Below, one piece after another: positions 53,620 to 63,914 of a stretch of DNA of 64,000 nucleotides. The notes beneath the pieces are model-generated. The model had not been told where the DNA came from, ran no database searches, and was given only the letters and a program-made list of their open reading frames with translations. The translations under genes were made by a program, and so were the position numbers. Origin of the DNA: Alphaproteobacteria bacterium (GTDB lineage: Bacteria > Pseudomonadota > Alphaproteobacteria > Rhodobacterales > Rhodobacteraceae). The stretch lies in contig QOQE01000003.1 of the NCBI GenBank assembly GCA_003331935.1, positions 1 to 64,000 on the forward strand. Reading direction: 5' to 3'. The number at the start of each line of letters is the position of its first letter. Positions within the stretch are counted from its first letter, which is position 1.

Positions 53620-54231
53620 TCAAAAACAAGTTGCTATTAGATTTTTCATAGCCAAACCTCTGTGACTTATCTTGTTTTTGTCCCATCTATCCATCTGTCC
53701 AAATGTCTCTTTATACCCGTAAGGTAAGAAAACTGGATCATACCCGTGACCGTTTGCCCCTCTACCTGGCCAAACTATCTCACCCTCAATTTTCTCTTCG
53801 AATTTTTCAAAATGACCGTCAGGCCAATATAAAATCAAGGAACAAACAAAATTAGCCGTGTAAGGCTTATGTGAATCACTTCTTTGAATCTCCTTTATAA
53901 GCTTGGCCGTTGCAATGTCAAAATCTCTTGACCCATCAGCCATGATAGCCCAATCAGCCGAGTAAATGCCGGGAGCACCTTTCAATATGTCAACGCAGAG
54001 TCCGCTGTCATCGGCCAAACTCACCATTCCAGTCGATTTTGTTGCTTCTCTGGCTTTAATTAAAGAATTCTCCCAAAAGGACTGCCCAATTTCTTCGGGC
54101 GGAACCCAAGAATATTGACCTATATCAGTTATGTCAAAACCAACATCACCAAATAAATGTTTGAACTCTTCGATTTTTCCTAAATTGTGAGTTGCAAGTA
54201 CTAAAACTGTTTCCTTGAATTTTCTACTCAT
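53620..54231 (-). CDS. rdgB: XTP/dITP diphosphatase (non-canonical purine NTP pyrophosphatase)
   Basis: This 203-residue enzyme hydrolyses dITP and XTP so that they do not enter [17 protein letters not shown] and the metal site [11 protein letters not shown] are present, with the C-terminal [13 protein letters not shown]. The length is normal. It overlaps rph by eight bases, in the order rph-rdgB-hemW found in most alphaproteobacteria. Confidence 0.95.
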   Translation of the reverse strand: MSRKFKETVLVLATHNLGKIEEFKHLFGDVGFDITDIGQYSWVPPEEIGQSFWENSLIKAREATKSTGMVSLADDSGLCVDILKGAPGIYSADWAIMADGSRDFDIATAKLIKEIQRSDSHKPYTANFVCSLILYWPDGHFEKFEEKIEGEIVWPGRGANGHGYDPVFLPYGYKETFGQMDRWDKNKISHRGLAMKNLIATCF

Positions 54232-54931
54232 TTACAGCTGACTTCTGTATTTCTATTATTTTTTGAATCCCCTTTGATGCCAATGAGTACATTATTTCGA
54301 ATTCTTTCTTTGAAAACGGTTGCTTTTCAGCAGAGCATTGAATTTCAATTAACTCACTTTTGTCGTCCATTACAAAATTAGCGTCTGTCCCAGCTGAACT
54401 ATCTTCTTCATAATTAAGGTCCAGTTTTGGTTCACCATTGACAATTCCACAGGATACTGCTGCTACGTGCCGAACAATTGGATCAAATTTTATTTGCCCA
54501 GATTTCATCAAGGTATTGGTTGCAAGTTTTAAAGCAACCCAACCCCCACAAATTGAGGCGCATCTTGTGCCCCCATCAGCTTGAATAACATCACAATCGA
54601 TTATTATCTGTCGTTCACCTAGTGCAACCCTATCAACTGCCACCCTTAAACTTCTTCCAATCAATCTTTGAATTTCCTGAGTTCTACCGCTTTGGCTTAT
54701 CTGCTTCGCTTCCCTTCTCATCCTTTCATTAGTAGAGCCCGGTAACATCCCATATTCGGCAGTTACCCATCCCATCCCGCTCTTACGTAAGAAAGGAGGA
54801 ACTGTTTCTTCGATAGTTGCTTTGCAAATAACGATTGTATTGCCAAATTTTATGACACAAGAATTTTGTACGTTGCTTAATAAATCAAAAGATATTGCAA
54901 CGTCTCTCATCTCTTCACTAAAGGTATTCAT
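54224..54931 (-). CDS. rph: Ribonuclease PH
   Basis: This 235-residue phosphorolytic exoribonuclease trims tRNA 3' ends. [16 protein letters not shown], the [21 protein letters not shown]-like segment, and [18 protein letters not shown] are intact. Its length is normal. It is divergent from grpE; relatives usually have hrcA between rph and grpE, and here there is none. Confidence 0.95.
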   Translation of the reverse strand: MNTFSEEMRDVAISFDLLSNVQNSCVIKFGNTIVICKATIEETVPPFLRKSGMGWVTAEYGMLPGSTNERMRREAKQISQSGRTQEIQRLIGRSLRVAVDRVALGERQIIIDCDVIQADGGTRCASICGGWVALKLATNTLMKSGQIKFDPIVRHVAAVSCGIVNGEPKLDLNYEEDSSAGTDANFVMDDKSELIEIQCSAEKQPFSKKEFEIMYSLASKGIQKIIEIQKSAVNE

Positions 54932-55046
54932 TTTTTTACCAATAAACTGTTAATTAATGCATACATAAAAAATTATTCGCTGAAATAAAGCAAGTTTTAA
55001 ATTAGTAACTAATGTGAAGAATTTTACATTTTTTCCATGCAAAAAG

Positions 55047-55076
55047 CTTTAAACTCTTTAAGTTAATACCTATATC
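55047..55076 (+). promoter_or_regulatory. Possible RpoH (sigma-32) promoter for grpE
   Basis: CTTT (55047-55050) is followed after 18 bases by CCTATATC (55069-55076), close to the alphaproteobacterial heat-shock pattern CTTG-N17/18-CYTATNT. The -35 has one mismatch. The 261-base gap before the grpE ATG holds no CIRCE inverted repeat. Confidence 0.4.
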
Positions 55077-55192
55077 TAATGTATAGAAGCGCAGCTTTAA
55101 TAGTTGATAATAGTGAGACTTAAGAGATACGAATAGGGTCATTCTTAATAATGCTTTTTGAAAAGTATGCTGTTAAGGGAAAGGTTTTTAAA

Positions 55193-55816
55193 ATGAGCAA
55201 AGAAAATATAGAGGCGGATCAAGAGCATCATGAGGAAAAGCGTGTAGAGGAACAAACTACCTCAATTAACAATGAGGTCGAAGAAGTGGAAATCTCGGAG
55301 GTAGAAGGCGAAGAACAGGAAAAAACGTTTGATGAGCTTAAAGAAGAAAATAAGGACCTTTCGGATAAAATGATGAGAGCGCTTGCTGAAACGGAGAATA
55401 TTAGGAAAAGATTCTTTAAGGAAAAAAAAGACGCAGAAGTATATGGTGGTACAAAGTTAGCAAGGGATTTATTATCGGTTCTCGATAATCTTAATAGAGC
55501 TTTGGAGAGTGTAGATGATCAAATGAAAGAAAAACAAAATGCTTTTCTTGAAGGAATAGAGCTTACAAAAAAAGAACTGCTAAACACCTTTTCGAACCAT
55601 GAAATTAATGAACTTGCTCCAATGGAAGGAGAAAAGTTCGACCCTAAATTTCATCAAGCTATGTTCGAAGGACCCCATCCCAATATTGAAAAGGGAAATA
55701 TTATTCAAGTAATGGCAAACGGCTTTACAATAGGCGACAGGCTCTTAAGAGCAGCACAGGTAGGGGTATCATCGGGAGTAATACAAAATAAAGAAGAAGA
55801 CGAAAAAGAGAACTAG
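55193..55816 (+). CDS. grpE: Nucleotide exchange factor GrpE
   Basis: This 208-residue protein releases ADP from DnaK. Start ATG 55193 follows AAAGG by eight bases and gives MSKENIEADQEHHEEKR, the acidic N-terminus usual in GrpE. A longer frame to ATG 55151 adds 14 residues. The long helix (about 60-110) with MMRALAETENIRKRF and the beta domain with NPLAPMEGEKFDPKFHQAM-like sequence are canonical. It converges with mutS, two bases between stops. dnaK and dnaJ are 3-6 kb away on the other strand. Confidence 0.94.
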   Translation: MSKENIEADQEHHEEKRVEEQTTSINNEVEEVEISEVEGEEQEKTFDELKEENKDLSDKMMRALAETENIRKRFFKEKKDAEVYGGTKLARDLLSVLDNLNRALESVDDQMKEKQNAFLEGIELTKKELLNTFSNHEINELAPMEGEKFDPKFHQAMFEGPHPNIEKGNIIQVMANGFTIGDRLLRAAQVGVSSGVIQNKEEDEKEN

Positions 55817-55818
55817 TC

Positions 55819-58383
55819 TTAATTATCATTTTTCAACCTATCTAGTATGTTAAGAGCCTCTAGTGGGGTTATGGTGTTCAAATCAATACTATCTATAACC
55901 TCTCTTACTTTGAGAAGCCTTTGTTTTTCAGAATGTTCTTCACCTAAAGCAGAACCTTTTTCAATGACTTCACCCTTTTGAAGTTTTTCAAGTAAAGCAT
56001 TAGCCTCCAAAATTACATCATTTGGGAAGCCGGCCAGCTCGGCAACCTTTATCCCTAAAGAGCCTTTTGATTTTCCATTAATTACTTTATATGAGTAAAT
56101 AATCTCATTGTTCCACTCTTTAATTTCACATGATACGTTTCTAACTTTGGTGTTTTTATTTTCAATATCTGTAAGTTCATGATAGTGCGTTGCAAAAAGA
56201 GTTCTGGACTGGTTGCTCCGCAAAATTTTTTCAATAATGGCCCATGCTATAGCTAAGCCATCAAAGGTAGCTGTACCTCTACCGATTTCATCTAAGATAA
56301 CAAAAGACCTACTGTCTGCATTTTTGATGATATTACTAGTCTCTAGCATTTCCACCATAAATGTAGATTGGCCCTTAGAAATATTATCTGATGCACCTAT
56401 TCTGCTAAACAGCTTGTTTGCGATCCCTATCTTTGCTTCTCTGGCAGGAACATAAGAACCGATTTGTGCTAGAATTATCATATGAGCATTTTGCCTTAGA
56501 AATGTTGATTTACCTGCCATATTTGGGCCAGTTATTAACCATAGGTTTTGATCTGCACTTAGTGAACAATCATTTGGAACAAAGCTATTAAGGCCTTTCT
56601 GAAGAATTGTTTTTTCTACTACAGAATGACGTCCATCCTTAATGATGAAATCCTTACTATTATCTAATTTCGGACAACACCAATTATACGTTTTGGCTAT
56701 ATAGCCAAGAGTTGAGTAAACGTCCAATGAGGATACTTTTTTTGATAAACCTATAATACCTTTTGTTTCTCCGAGAACTTTTCTATGTAATTCTTCCAGT
56801 ATCTTTATTTCCAGTTCTAAAGCATCGTTTCTTGCATTAAGAGCAGTTTTCTCTGTTTGATCTAAAATTACGCTTTTAATACGAATAGTATTGACTGTTG
56901 TTTGTCTATGAAAAAACTCATCGTTCTCTAACAACCTATCTTTATAAGAGATAGGGGCTTCAAAAAAGTAACCTAAAACGTTGTTATATTTTAATTTCAA
57001 TGATTTTATTCCAGTTTCTAGAGAGTATTTTCTTTGTAACTCTAGAAGATCAGTGGTGGCCTCCTTTTCCACTAATTTTATTTTTTGTAATTCTTTGTTG
57101 AAGGTTTCTTTAATGAAACCACCTTCTTTTATTGTGAGTGGTGGCTCTTCTTTAATAGCCGACTCGAGCTCATTAAGAATGTTTTTAAGACCACCTTCAA
57201 TATTCTTCTCTAAGCTTATGTTGTTTTTTTCTAGAAACTCAACTTTTTCCTTCAAGAGAAAAAAAAGGTTCATGCCTGCTTTCAATGCGTAAAGGTCTCT
57301 GGGAGATGGACCAAGTCTTATTAGCCGAGACAAAGCTCGTTCCGTATCAGGAAACTTCCTGATCAAAGCCCTGACTTCCTCAGTAATATCGCGATTATTA
57401 TAAAATTCGCTAATCTTCTCTTGCCATTTAACAATCTGATCTGTTTGCGTGGAGGGACCATTTAAACGTCTTTTTAGTAGTCTTGATCCAAGTAAACAGC
57501 AGGTTTTATCAACTACACCTAAAAGAGAAAGATTTTTTTCTCCATCCAGCGAAGTATTGATTTCAAGGTTCTTTCGAGTGGAAGGATCTATAGTCATTAT
57601 GTTTGACAGCTCAATTTGTTCTGGCATTTCATAGTGTTCTAGAAACAAGTTTTTATTTCTCTGAAGATATTCCACTATAAGCCCAATTGAGCCTAGCTGG
57701 CTTGTATTTAATTCTTTAAGATGATTTGGATCAAAAAATGGCGATAATAAGTCAAAAAGCTCATCGTTGGAAAAACTATTCTTAGTTTCTAGCCAGGTTA
57801 TTTTTAATGAATGAGCTACTTTTAGGACGCTTAATTCTTTGTTTTTTTCATGTGCGATAATTTCATTCGGAGATATTTGACCGATCATTGATAGTAATAG
57901 GGACTCCTCAGTGGTAGTTGATTTGAACAAACCAGTTGAAATATCTATCCAGCAAGAGGTCCAAACGTTATCAAAAAAAAATAACGCCATTAATATATTA
58001 TTTTCTTTTTGAACCAAAAAAGATTCTTCTAACTTTGTCCCTGGTGTAATTATTCTAACCACTTCCCTTTTTACAATTTCCTTATAACCCCTTTTTTTAG
58101 CCTCTTTAGGAGTCTCGAGTTGCTCACAAATCGCGACCTTCATATTGTTATCTAGGAGTTTCTTTATATAGCCTTCTGCTGAATGGAAAGGCACTCCGCA
58201 CATAGGGATATCCTTTCCCATGTGCTGCCCTCTTTTTGTAAGTATAATATCTAGTTCTTTTGATGCTATCTCAGCATCAGAAAAAAAAAGTTCATAAAAG
58301 TCGCCCATCCTGAAAAACAGGAGTGAGTCTTGATTATTAGATTTAATATCCAAGTATTGCTGGATTACCGGAGTTGTTTGCAA
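55819..58383 (-). CDS. mutS: DNA mismatch repair protein MutS
   Basis: This 854-residue protein recognises mismatches. The mismatch-binding N-terminus contains DSLLFFRMGDFYELFFSDA with the Phe-x-Glu motif. The ATPase loop is ITGPNMAGKSTFLRQ (near 610), and the signature region DEIGRGTATFDGLAIAWA follows. The C-terminal HTH-like part has EALNILDRLK. Length matches E. coli MutS (853). It shares the minus strand with dnaK-dnaJ and lies 72 bases downstream of the dnaJ stop, so it may be read with the chaperone operon. Confidence 0.97.
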   Translation of the reverse strand: MQTTPVIQQYLDIKSNNQDSLLFFRMGDFYELFFSDAEIASKELDIILTKRGQHMGKDIPMCGVPFHSAEGYIKKLLDNNMKVAICEQLETPKEAKKRGYKEIVKREVVRIITPGTKLEESFLVQKENNILMALFFFDNVWTSCWIDISTGLFKSTTTEESLLLSMIGQISPNEIIAHEKNKELSVLKVAHSLKITWLETKNSFSNDELFDLLSPFFDPNHLKELNTSQLGSIGLIVEYLQRNKNLFLEHYEMPEQIELSNIMTIDPSTRKNLEINTSLDGEKNLSLLGVVDKTCCLLGSRLLKRRLNGPSTQTDQIVKWQEKISEFYNNRDITEEVRALIRKFPDTERALSRLIRLGPSPRDLYALKAGMNLFFLLKEKVEFLEKNNISLEKNIEGGLKNILNELESAIKEEPPLTIKEGGFIKETFNKELQKIKLVEKEATTDLLELQRKYSLETGIKSLKLKYNNVLGYFFEAPISYKDRLLENDEFFHRQTTVNTIRIKSVILDQTEKTALNARNDALELEIKILEELHRKVLGETKGIIGLSKKVSSLDVYSTLGYIAKTYNWCCPKLDNSKDFIIKDGRHSVVEKTILQKGLNSFVPNDCSLSADQNLWLITGPNMAGKSTFLRQNAHMIILAQIGSYVPAREAKIGIANKLFSRIGASDNISKGQSTFMVEMLETSNIIKNADSRSFVILDEIGRGTATFDGLAIAWAIIEKILRSNQSRTLFATHYHELTDIENKNTKVRNVSCEIKEWNNEIIYSYKVINGKSKGSLGIKVAELAGFPNDVILEANALLEKLQKGEVIEKGSALGEEHSEKQRLLKVREVIDSIDLNTITPLEALNILDRLKNDN

Positions 58384-58455
58384 CGCAAATAGTCTCGTGT
58401 TTATGTATTTCTATAGACTTTAATAGTGTACAATTTGGTACAGGTAAGCAATATT

Positions 58456-59595
58456 TTAGTTGCGGTTTGTTTCCCAGAAGTTTTTCACTTTTGAAAAAAA
58501 GCTGGAGTATTTTGGGTTATTATCGCTTGCCTTAAGAGATTTCTCAAACTCTCTTAGTAGGTCTTTTTGTTTTTCATTCAGGTTGACAGGAGTCTCAATG
58601 TTTAACTCTATGTATAAATCGCCGTACGAATTACCCCTAATATTGGGCATGCCTTTTCCCCGTAATCGTAACTGCTTTCCACTCTGAATTCCGGCAGGCA
58701 CTTTTACCCTCGTCTTTCCGCCATCAAGAGTTGGAGACTCAATGTCTCCACCAAGCGTTGCCGATATGATAGAGACTGGTATTTGACAAAAAAGGTTAGC
58801 CCCATCTCTCTGAAAAATTGAGTGATCCATGACCTCAGTGAAAATATATAGGTCTCCTGATGGGCCATTTTGCATTCCCGCCTCTCCTTCACCGGTCAAC
58901 CTAATCCTAGTACCCGTCTCGACTCCGGGCGGGATGTTAACACTTAAATTTTTATTCTTTTGAGTCGTTCCTGAACCTGAGCAAAAGCGACAAGGGTTCT
59001 TGTTCATTTGACCTCTACCAGAGCACGTTGGACATGTTCTTTCCACTGTAAAGAAACCCTGCTGTGCCCTTACTTTTCCCAACCCGCTACACGTTGGACA
59101 TGAAGAAGGCTGAGTTCCGTCTTTACCTCCTGTGCCACTACATTGTTCGCATTTGACAGAAGATGGAACTGTTATGGTTGTTGCTTTGCCTCGATAAGCT
59201 TCCTCCAGTGATATAGTCATGTTATATCTGAGATCCGATCCTCTTGCAGAAGACGAGCCGGGCCCTCTCCTCGAACTGCCTCCCATAAAATCGCCAAAAA
59301 GATCCTCAAATACATCTGAAAACGCTGATGAAAAATCTCCGCTACCGCTCGCGTTACCAAAGCCGCCATTTTCAAATGCAGCATGGCCATATTGATCATA
59401 TGCCGCCTTTTTATTTGGATCTTTCAGAACGTCATACGCTTCGTTCACTGCTTTAAAATTTTCCTCTGCTTTGGAGCTTCCTGCATTTTTATCTGGATGA
59501 TGTTCTTTGGCTTTAGATCTAAATGCCTTTTTTATATCAGCTTCAGAGGCACCTCTGGAAACACCAAGTGTCTCATAATAGTCTTTTTTTGCCAT
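58456..59595 (-). CDS. dnaJ: Chaperone DnaJ
   Basis: This 379-residue co-chaperone stimulates DnaK ATPase. The J-domain has HPDK (33-36). A glycine/phenylalanine-rich linker follows (about 75-125). Four CxxCxGxG zinc repeats appear in order (CEQCSGTG, CPTCSGLG, CPTCSGRG, CRFCSGSG). The C-terminal substrate domain is complete. It lies 38 bases after dnaK in the usual dnaK-dnaJ operon. Confidence 0.97.
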   Translation of the reverse strand: MAKKDYYETLGVSRGASEADIKKAFRSKAKEHHPDKNAGSSKAEENFKAVNEAYDVLKDPNKKAAYDQYGHAAFENGGFGNASGSGDFSSAFSDVFEDLFGDFMGGSSRRGPGSSSARGSDLRYNMTISLEEAYRGKATTITVPSSVKCEQCSGTGGKDGTQPSSCPTCSGLGKVRAQQGFFTVERTCPTCSGRGQMNKNPCRFCSGSGTTQKNKNLSVNIPPGVETGTRIRLTGEGEAGMQNGPSGDLYIFTEVMDHSIFQRDGANLFCQIPVSIISATLGGDIESPTLDGGKTRVKVPAGIQSGKQLRLRGKGMPNIRGNSYGDLYIELNIETPVNLNEKQKDLLREFEKSLKASDNNPKYSSFFSKVKNFWETNRN

Positions 59596-59633
59596 TTACG
59601 CTTCCAATTCAATAGGAAAAGAAAAATTTAAAC

Positions 59634-61547
59634 TTATTTCTTTTGGTCGTCCAAGTCTTCGAAGTCTGCGTCTACAATGTCACCATCATTTTGATCTACA
59701 TTATCATCTGAAGTACTGGGATCAGTAGGATTTTTCTCTGCTTCAGACTTATATATAGCTTCTCCTAGTTTCATGGATGCTTCAGTCAAATCCTGACTCC
59801 TCGCATTAATTTTTTCTGCATCATCACTTTCTAAAACTTCTTTTAAAGCCTTGATAGAGAGCTCCATAGCCTCAATGGTAGAGGCATCGACTTTATCACC
59901 ATGCTCTTCAATGGATTTTTCAGTGCTATGGATAAGGCTCTCAGCTTGGTTTTTCGCTTCAACTAGATCTTTTTTGGCTTTATCGGATTCAGCGTTTTCT
60001 TCTGCGTCTTGAACCATTTTATCTATTTCTTCTTCTGAAAGTCCACCTGATGCTTGTATAGTTATTTTCTGCTCTTTACCCGTGCCTTTGTCCTTAGCGG
60101 ATACGGAAACAATACCGTTCGCGTCTATGTCGAAAGTCACCTCAATCTGCGGCATACCTCTGGGTGCCGGGGGTATGTCTTCTAAATTAAATTTCCCAAG
60201 CTCTTTATTATCTGTAGCCATTTCACGCTCACCCTGAAAGACCCTTATGGTAACAGCACCCTGATTATCTTCAGCGGTGGAAAATACCTGACTTTTTTTG
60301 GTCGGAATAGTTGTATTTCGGTCTATCAATCTTGTAAAAACACCACCTAAAGTTTCTATTCCTAAACTTAAGGGTGTTACGTCTAAAAGAACAACATCTT
60401 TAACGTCTCCTTGCAAAACCCCTGCTTGAATAGCAGCGCCCATAGCAACTACTTCATCAGGATTGACCCCTTTGTGAGGCTCTTTCCCAAAGAAAGACGT
60501 TACTTCTTCAATGACTTTTGGCATTCTCGTCATGCCACCCACAAGAACCACCTCATCGATATCACCCTTTTTCACATCCGCATCCCCAATAGCAGCTTGA
60601 CATGGTTTCAAAGATCTAGCTATAAGATCTGCAACTAAGCTTTCGAGCTTTGCCCTTGTGAGCTTCATTACTAAATGCAATGGTTGGCTCGTTTTTGGGT
60701 CCATAGATATGAAAGGTTGGTTTATTTCCGTTTGGCTTGAAGACGATAACTCTATTTTCGCTTTTTCAGCAGCTTCCTTAAGTCTCTGAAGAGCCATTTT
60801 GTCTGCCTTTAAGTCAACACCATTTTCCTTCTTGAACTCCTCGGCCAAATGATCGACTATCCGTAGATCAAAGTCTTCCCCTCCCAAGAAAGTATCTCCA
60901 TTAGTAGACTTGACCTCAAAAAGACCATCATCAATTTCTAAGATAGAAATGTCGAAAGTGCCCCCTCCTAAATCATAAACGGCAATGGTTTTACTACCTT
61001 TTTTTTCTAATCCATATGCAAGTGCGGCAGCGGTGGGCTCATTTATAATGCGAAGAACTTCTAATCCAGCAATCTTCCCAGCGTCTTTTGTGGCTTGTCT
61101 TTGGGCATCATTGAAGTACGCTGGGACGGTTATAACAGCTTGAGTTACTTCATCCCCTAAATTGCTTTCCGCGGTCTCCTTCATCTTCTGCAATATGAAG
61201 GCTGAAATCTGACTTGGAGAGTATTTCTCGCCTTTAGCCTCCACCCAAGCGTCTTTATTGCTTCCCTCCACGATGTTGTAAGGAACCATTTTTTTATCCT
61301 TGGTCACCATAGGATCGTTATATTGCCTACCAATTAGTCTCTTAACTGCGAAAAGGGTATCCGAAGGATTCGTAACAGCTTGTCTTTTAGCTGGCTGACC
61401 CACTAATCGTTCATCATCAGTAAACCCTACAATTGATGGGGTTGTTCTAGCACCTTCCGAATTTTCAACGACCTTGGCGTTAGCGCCTTCCATTATTGCA
61501 ACACATGAATTTGTTGTTCCCAAGTCTATACCAATGACCTTACCCAT
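59634..61547 (-). CDS. dnaK: Chaperone DnaK (Hsp70)
   Basis: This 637-residue ATP-driven chaperone has the N-terminal [11 protein letters not shown] (5-15) and the ATPase motifs [14 protein letters not shown] and [14 protein letters not shown]. The substrate domain has [19 protein letters not shown], and the lid ends with the acidic [18 protein letters not shown] tail that binds partner proteins. It is complete and close to E. coli length. A heat-shock-like promoter is upstream at 61588-61616. Confidence 0.98.
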   Translation of the reverse strand: MGKVIGIDLGTTNSCVAIMEGANAKVVENSEGARTTPSIVGFTDDERLVGQPAKRQAVTNPSDTLFAVKRLIGRQYNDPMVTKDKKMVPYNIVEGSNKDAWVEAKGEKYSPSQISAFILQKMKETAESNLGDEVTQAVITVPAYFNDAQRQATKDAGKIAGLEVLRIINEPTAAALAYGLEKKGSKTIAVYDLGGGTFDISILEIDDGLFEVKSTNGDTFLGGEDFDLRIVDHLAEEFKKENGVDLKADKMALQRLKEAAEKAKIELSSSSQTEINQPFISMDPKTSQPLHLVMKLTRAKLESLVADLIARSLKPCQAAIGDADVKKGDIDEVVLVGGMTRMPKVIEEVTSFFGKEPHKGVNPDEVVAMGAAIQAGVLQGDVKDVVLLDVTPLSLGIETLGGVFTRLIDRNTTIPTKKSQVFSTAEDNQGAVTIRVFQGEREMATDNKELGKFNLEDIPPAPRGMPQIEVTFDIDANGIVSVSAKDKGTGKEQKITIQASGGLSEEEIDKMVQDAEENAESDKAKKDLVEAKNQAESLIHSTEKSIEEHGDKVDASTIEAMELSIKALKEVLESDDAEKINARSQDLTEASMKLGEAIYKSEAEKNPTDPSTSDDNVDQNDGDIVDADFEDLDDQKK

Positions 61548-61587
61548 AATTTGACCTTTCGAATAAATAAATATCGTTAACTTATGG

Positions 61588-61616
61588 TATATAGGTAATT
61601 AATTTTGTCGTGCAAG
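61588..61616 (-). promoter_or_regulatory. Probable RpoH (sigma-32) promoter for dnaK-dnaJ
   Basis: On the minus strand CTTG (61613-61616) is followed after exactly 17 bases by CCTATATA (61588-61595), which fits the alphaproteobacterial heat-shock consensus CTTG-N17-CYTATNT. It is about 40 bases upstream of the dnaK start codon. Confidence 0.65.
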
Positions 61617-61677
61617 ATTAGATCGTGCTAAAAATAAATTTTTGTTGTAAGAATTTGGGTAGATGTAGGTTTCAGGT

Positions 61678-62472
61678 ATGATTGATACACTTATTGAATT
61701 GGCAACAGAAGCAGGGGTCGTTATTCGTAAAATTTATGAAAGTGGCAACTTTAACACATCTTTAAAAAGTGACAACTCACCGGTAACAAGTGCTGACGAA
61801 GAAGCAAATGAATTAATTTTGGGAGTGTTAAGACAAAAGTATCCAGAAATTCCGGCTGTGTCAGAGGAATCAGAAAACAGAGTTTTAGACCAGGGAAAGT
61901 TTTTTATGATTGATCCCTTAGATGGGACCAAAGGATTTTTGAATAAGACTAATAACTTTACTGTAAATATTGCTCTTATCGAAAACTGCAAGCCTACAAT
62001 AGGGGTAATTTACAGTCCAATAAGCGGTGAGCTTTTTTACACATCAACAAGTCTGGAAAGCTTTAAATACAATTTTTTAACAAAAAATAGGAAAGTAAAA
62101 TTATCGGGTCAGCTAAGACATAGAAACAAGATAATGCTCATCACGTCAGAAAACAACTTTACTGAAAGAGAAAGTAAAGTCTTCAAAGATAAGTTGAAAC
62201 ACGATGTTTTAAAAATCGGTTCGTCAATTAAGTTTTGCAAGCTTGCAGAGGGTACAGCAGATGTTTATCCAAGATTTGGCAGAACGATGGAGTGGGATAC
62301 TGCAGCGGGCCATGCAATACTAAAATATGCTGGAGGCACACTTGTAGATTTAAAAACAAAAAAGGAACTTACTTATGGAAAAAAAAACTACGAAAATAGT
62401 AGTTTTTTAGCACTAAGAGAGTCAAAAGACATTGAAAAAATAAATTGGGAAAAATTATCAGATTACAGTTGA
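61678..62472 (+). CDS. cysQ: 3'(2'),5'-bisphosphate nucleotidase CysQ
   Basis: This 264-residue magnesium-dependent phosphatase turns 3'-phosphoadenosine 5'-phosphate into AMP, a by-product of sulfate assimilation. The metal site MIDPLDGTKGF starts at about residue 77 with Asp79 and Asp82. The first acidic cluster is AVSEESENRV, and the C-terminal MEWDTAAGHAILKYAGG gives the last ligand. It belongs to the inositol monophosphatase fold. It starts 130 bases from the divergent dnaK. Confidence 0.93.
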   Translation: MIDTLIELATEAGVVIRKIYESGNFNTSLKSDNSPVTSADEEANELILGVLRQKYPEIPAVSEESENRVLDQGKFFMIDPLDGTKGFLNKTNNFTVNIALIENCKPTIGVIYSPISGELFYTSTSLESFKYNFLTKNRKVKLSGQLRHRNKIMLITSENNFTERESKVFKDKLKHDVLKIGSSIKFCKLAEGTADVYPRFGRTMEWDTAAGHAILKYAGGTLVDLKTKKELTYGKKNYENSSFLALRESKDIEKINWEKLSDYS

Positions 62473-62599
62473 TTTCATAGTGAAGGCTAAAAGACTTTAA
62501 TTTTAACAAAAATACCCCTTTAAAGGCAGGAATTTTAATATAATAATTTTAAAAAACTTATTTTAGTTTTAATATTGGTACGGTGGTTAAATTCAAAGA

Positions 62600-63067
62600 T
62601 CAGGCAGCTTTCGAGTCTTCATTGCTTGTTAATATGGCAAATAGCGACTCCACGTTTTCTGACGACCTCAGTTTAGAGCGAATATCTTTGTCGCTGAAAA
62701 ATCTTGAAACCATTGCCAGAGCTTTTAAATGGTCAGTTCCGTCGTTGATCTCTGGGGCTAATATAGTAAATATTAGGTCTACTGGCTGTTTGTCAGCAGA
62801 CTCAAAATCAATAGGTTGTTCTAAACTTAGAAAAAACCCATGTATTTTGTCTAGTTTTCTCAATTTTATATGCGGTATTGCCACTCCATTACCGATTCCA
62901 GTAGGTCCAAGAAATTCACGTTGCTGCAGAGACTTTGCGATGTTCATGGTTGGTACACCTACATGCTCCGAGGCCATATTAGCAATATGCTGCAAAAGCT
63001 GTTTTTTATTTTTCGCTTTTGTTTTTGTGCTTATACCGGTTTTTTTTAGTATGTCGTACATTTTCAT
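62600..63067 (-). CDS. ptsN: PTS IIA-like nitrogen-regulatory protein PtsN
   Basis: This 155-residue EIIA-Ntr protein takes phosphate from the nitrogen PTS chain. The phospho-acceptor is His66 in NGVAIPHIKLRKLDK, and SLEQPIDFESADKQPVDLIF is typical. The usual order is lptB-rpoN-hpf-ptsN; here it follows lptB directly after 70 bases, so rpoN and hpf are not at this place. Without a sigma-54 gene nearby, its role may be in potassium or carbon control rather than nitrogen. The tail-to-tail gap to cysQ (127 bases) holds only a CCTTTAAAGG palindrome. Confidence 0.92.
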   Translation of the reverse strand: MKMYDILKKTGISTKTKAKNKKQLLQHIANMASEHVGVPTMNIAKSLQQREFLGPTGIGNGVAIPHIKLRKLDKIHGFFLSLEQPIDFESADKQPVDLIFTILAPEINDGTDHLKALAMVSRFFSDKDIRSKLRSSENVESLFAILTSNEDSKAA

Positions 63068-63137
63068 ATGAAACCCCCCTGAGTTTTGACAGAACTTACA
63101 TTAAAAAAATTTTTTTTTCTATAGTTTTATAACATTT

Positions 63138-63902
63138 TTACAAAGCAAACTTGTCACCTAAATAAACACGTCTTACGTTCTGGTCATTGATAACATAATC
63201 AGGGGTACCAGACATAATAATTTTTCCATCATTAATAATGTAAGCTCGATCTACTATTTTAAGTGTCTCTCTAACATTATGATCGGTAATTAAAATTCCT
63301 ATTTTTCTATTTTTTAGTTCGCGAACTAACTCTCTTATCTCGTCAATAGCTATTGGGTCAACCCCGGCAAATGGCTCATCTAGTAAAATGTACTTTGGTT
63401 GACTTGCTAGACACCGCGCAATTTCAACTCTTCTTCTTTCTCCTCCTGAAAGATTGAGTGCTTTCGCATTTCGTAGATGCGTTATTGCAAACTCACCCAA
63501 TAACTCCTCGAGTTTCTTGCGCCGCTCTTTAGGACTTCTTATATTGAGTTCCAATATTGCATCAATATTTTTCTCCACAGTCAGACCTCTAAAAATCGAC
63601 GATTCTTGTGGTAGATACCCTAACCCGGCTTTAGATCTTCTATAGGTTGGTAAACTGGATATTTCATTTCCGTCCAACTTGATAGATCCACCGTCCGATC
63701 TATGCATTCCCGCAATAATATTAAATGCTGTTGTTTTTCCTGCACCATTTGGGCCAAGTAAACTTACTACCTCCCCCCTCGTAACAAAAATGCTGAAATC
63801 CATTAAAGCTAGTCTGGATTTGTAAACCTTCCTAAGGCCTTGAACATTTAATCCAACATCTTCGTTTATGAGGTTATCCACAGTTAAGTAAGGTTTAGTC
63901 AA
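63138..63902 (-). CDS. lptB: Lipopolysaccharide export ATPase LptB
   Basis: This 254-residue ATPase powers LPS extraction from the inner membrane with LptF and LptG. Walker A is GPNGAGKTT, the signature LNLSGGERRRVEIAR, and Walker B LLDEPFAGVDP. The LptB-typical GYLPQESSIFRGLTVEKN is present. The start is TTG 63902, eight bases after AAAGG, and the N-terminus is slightly longer than in E. coli (241). It follows the OstA-like gene by 12 bases. Confidence 0.95.
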   Translation of the reverse strand: MTKPYLTVDNLINEDVGLNVQGLRKVYKSRLALMDFSIFVTRGEVVSLLGPNGAGKTTAFNIIAGMHRSDGGSIKLDGNEISSLPTYRRSKAGLGYLPQESSIFRGLTVEKNIDAILELNIRSPKERRKKLEELLGEFAITHLRNAKALNLSGGERRRVEIARCLASQPKYILLDEPFAGVDPIAIDEIRELVRELKNRKIGILITDHNVRETLKIVDRAYIINDGKIIMSGTPDYVINDQNVRRVYLGDKFAL

Positions 63903-63914
63903 TTCTTATGCCTT

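Noticed and set aside
54932-55192. CIRCE element upstream of grpE
   Set aside because: No TTAGCACTC-N9-GAGTGCTAA repeat is present, even with several mismatches.
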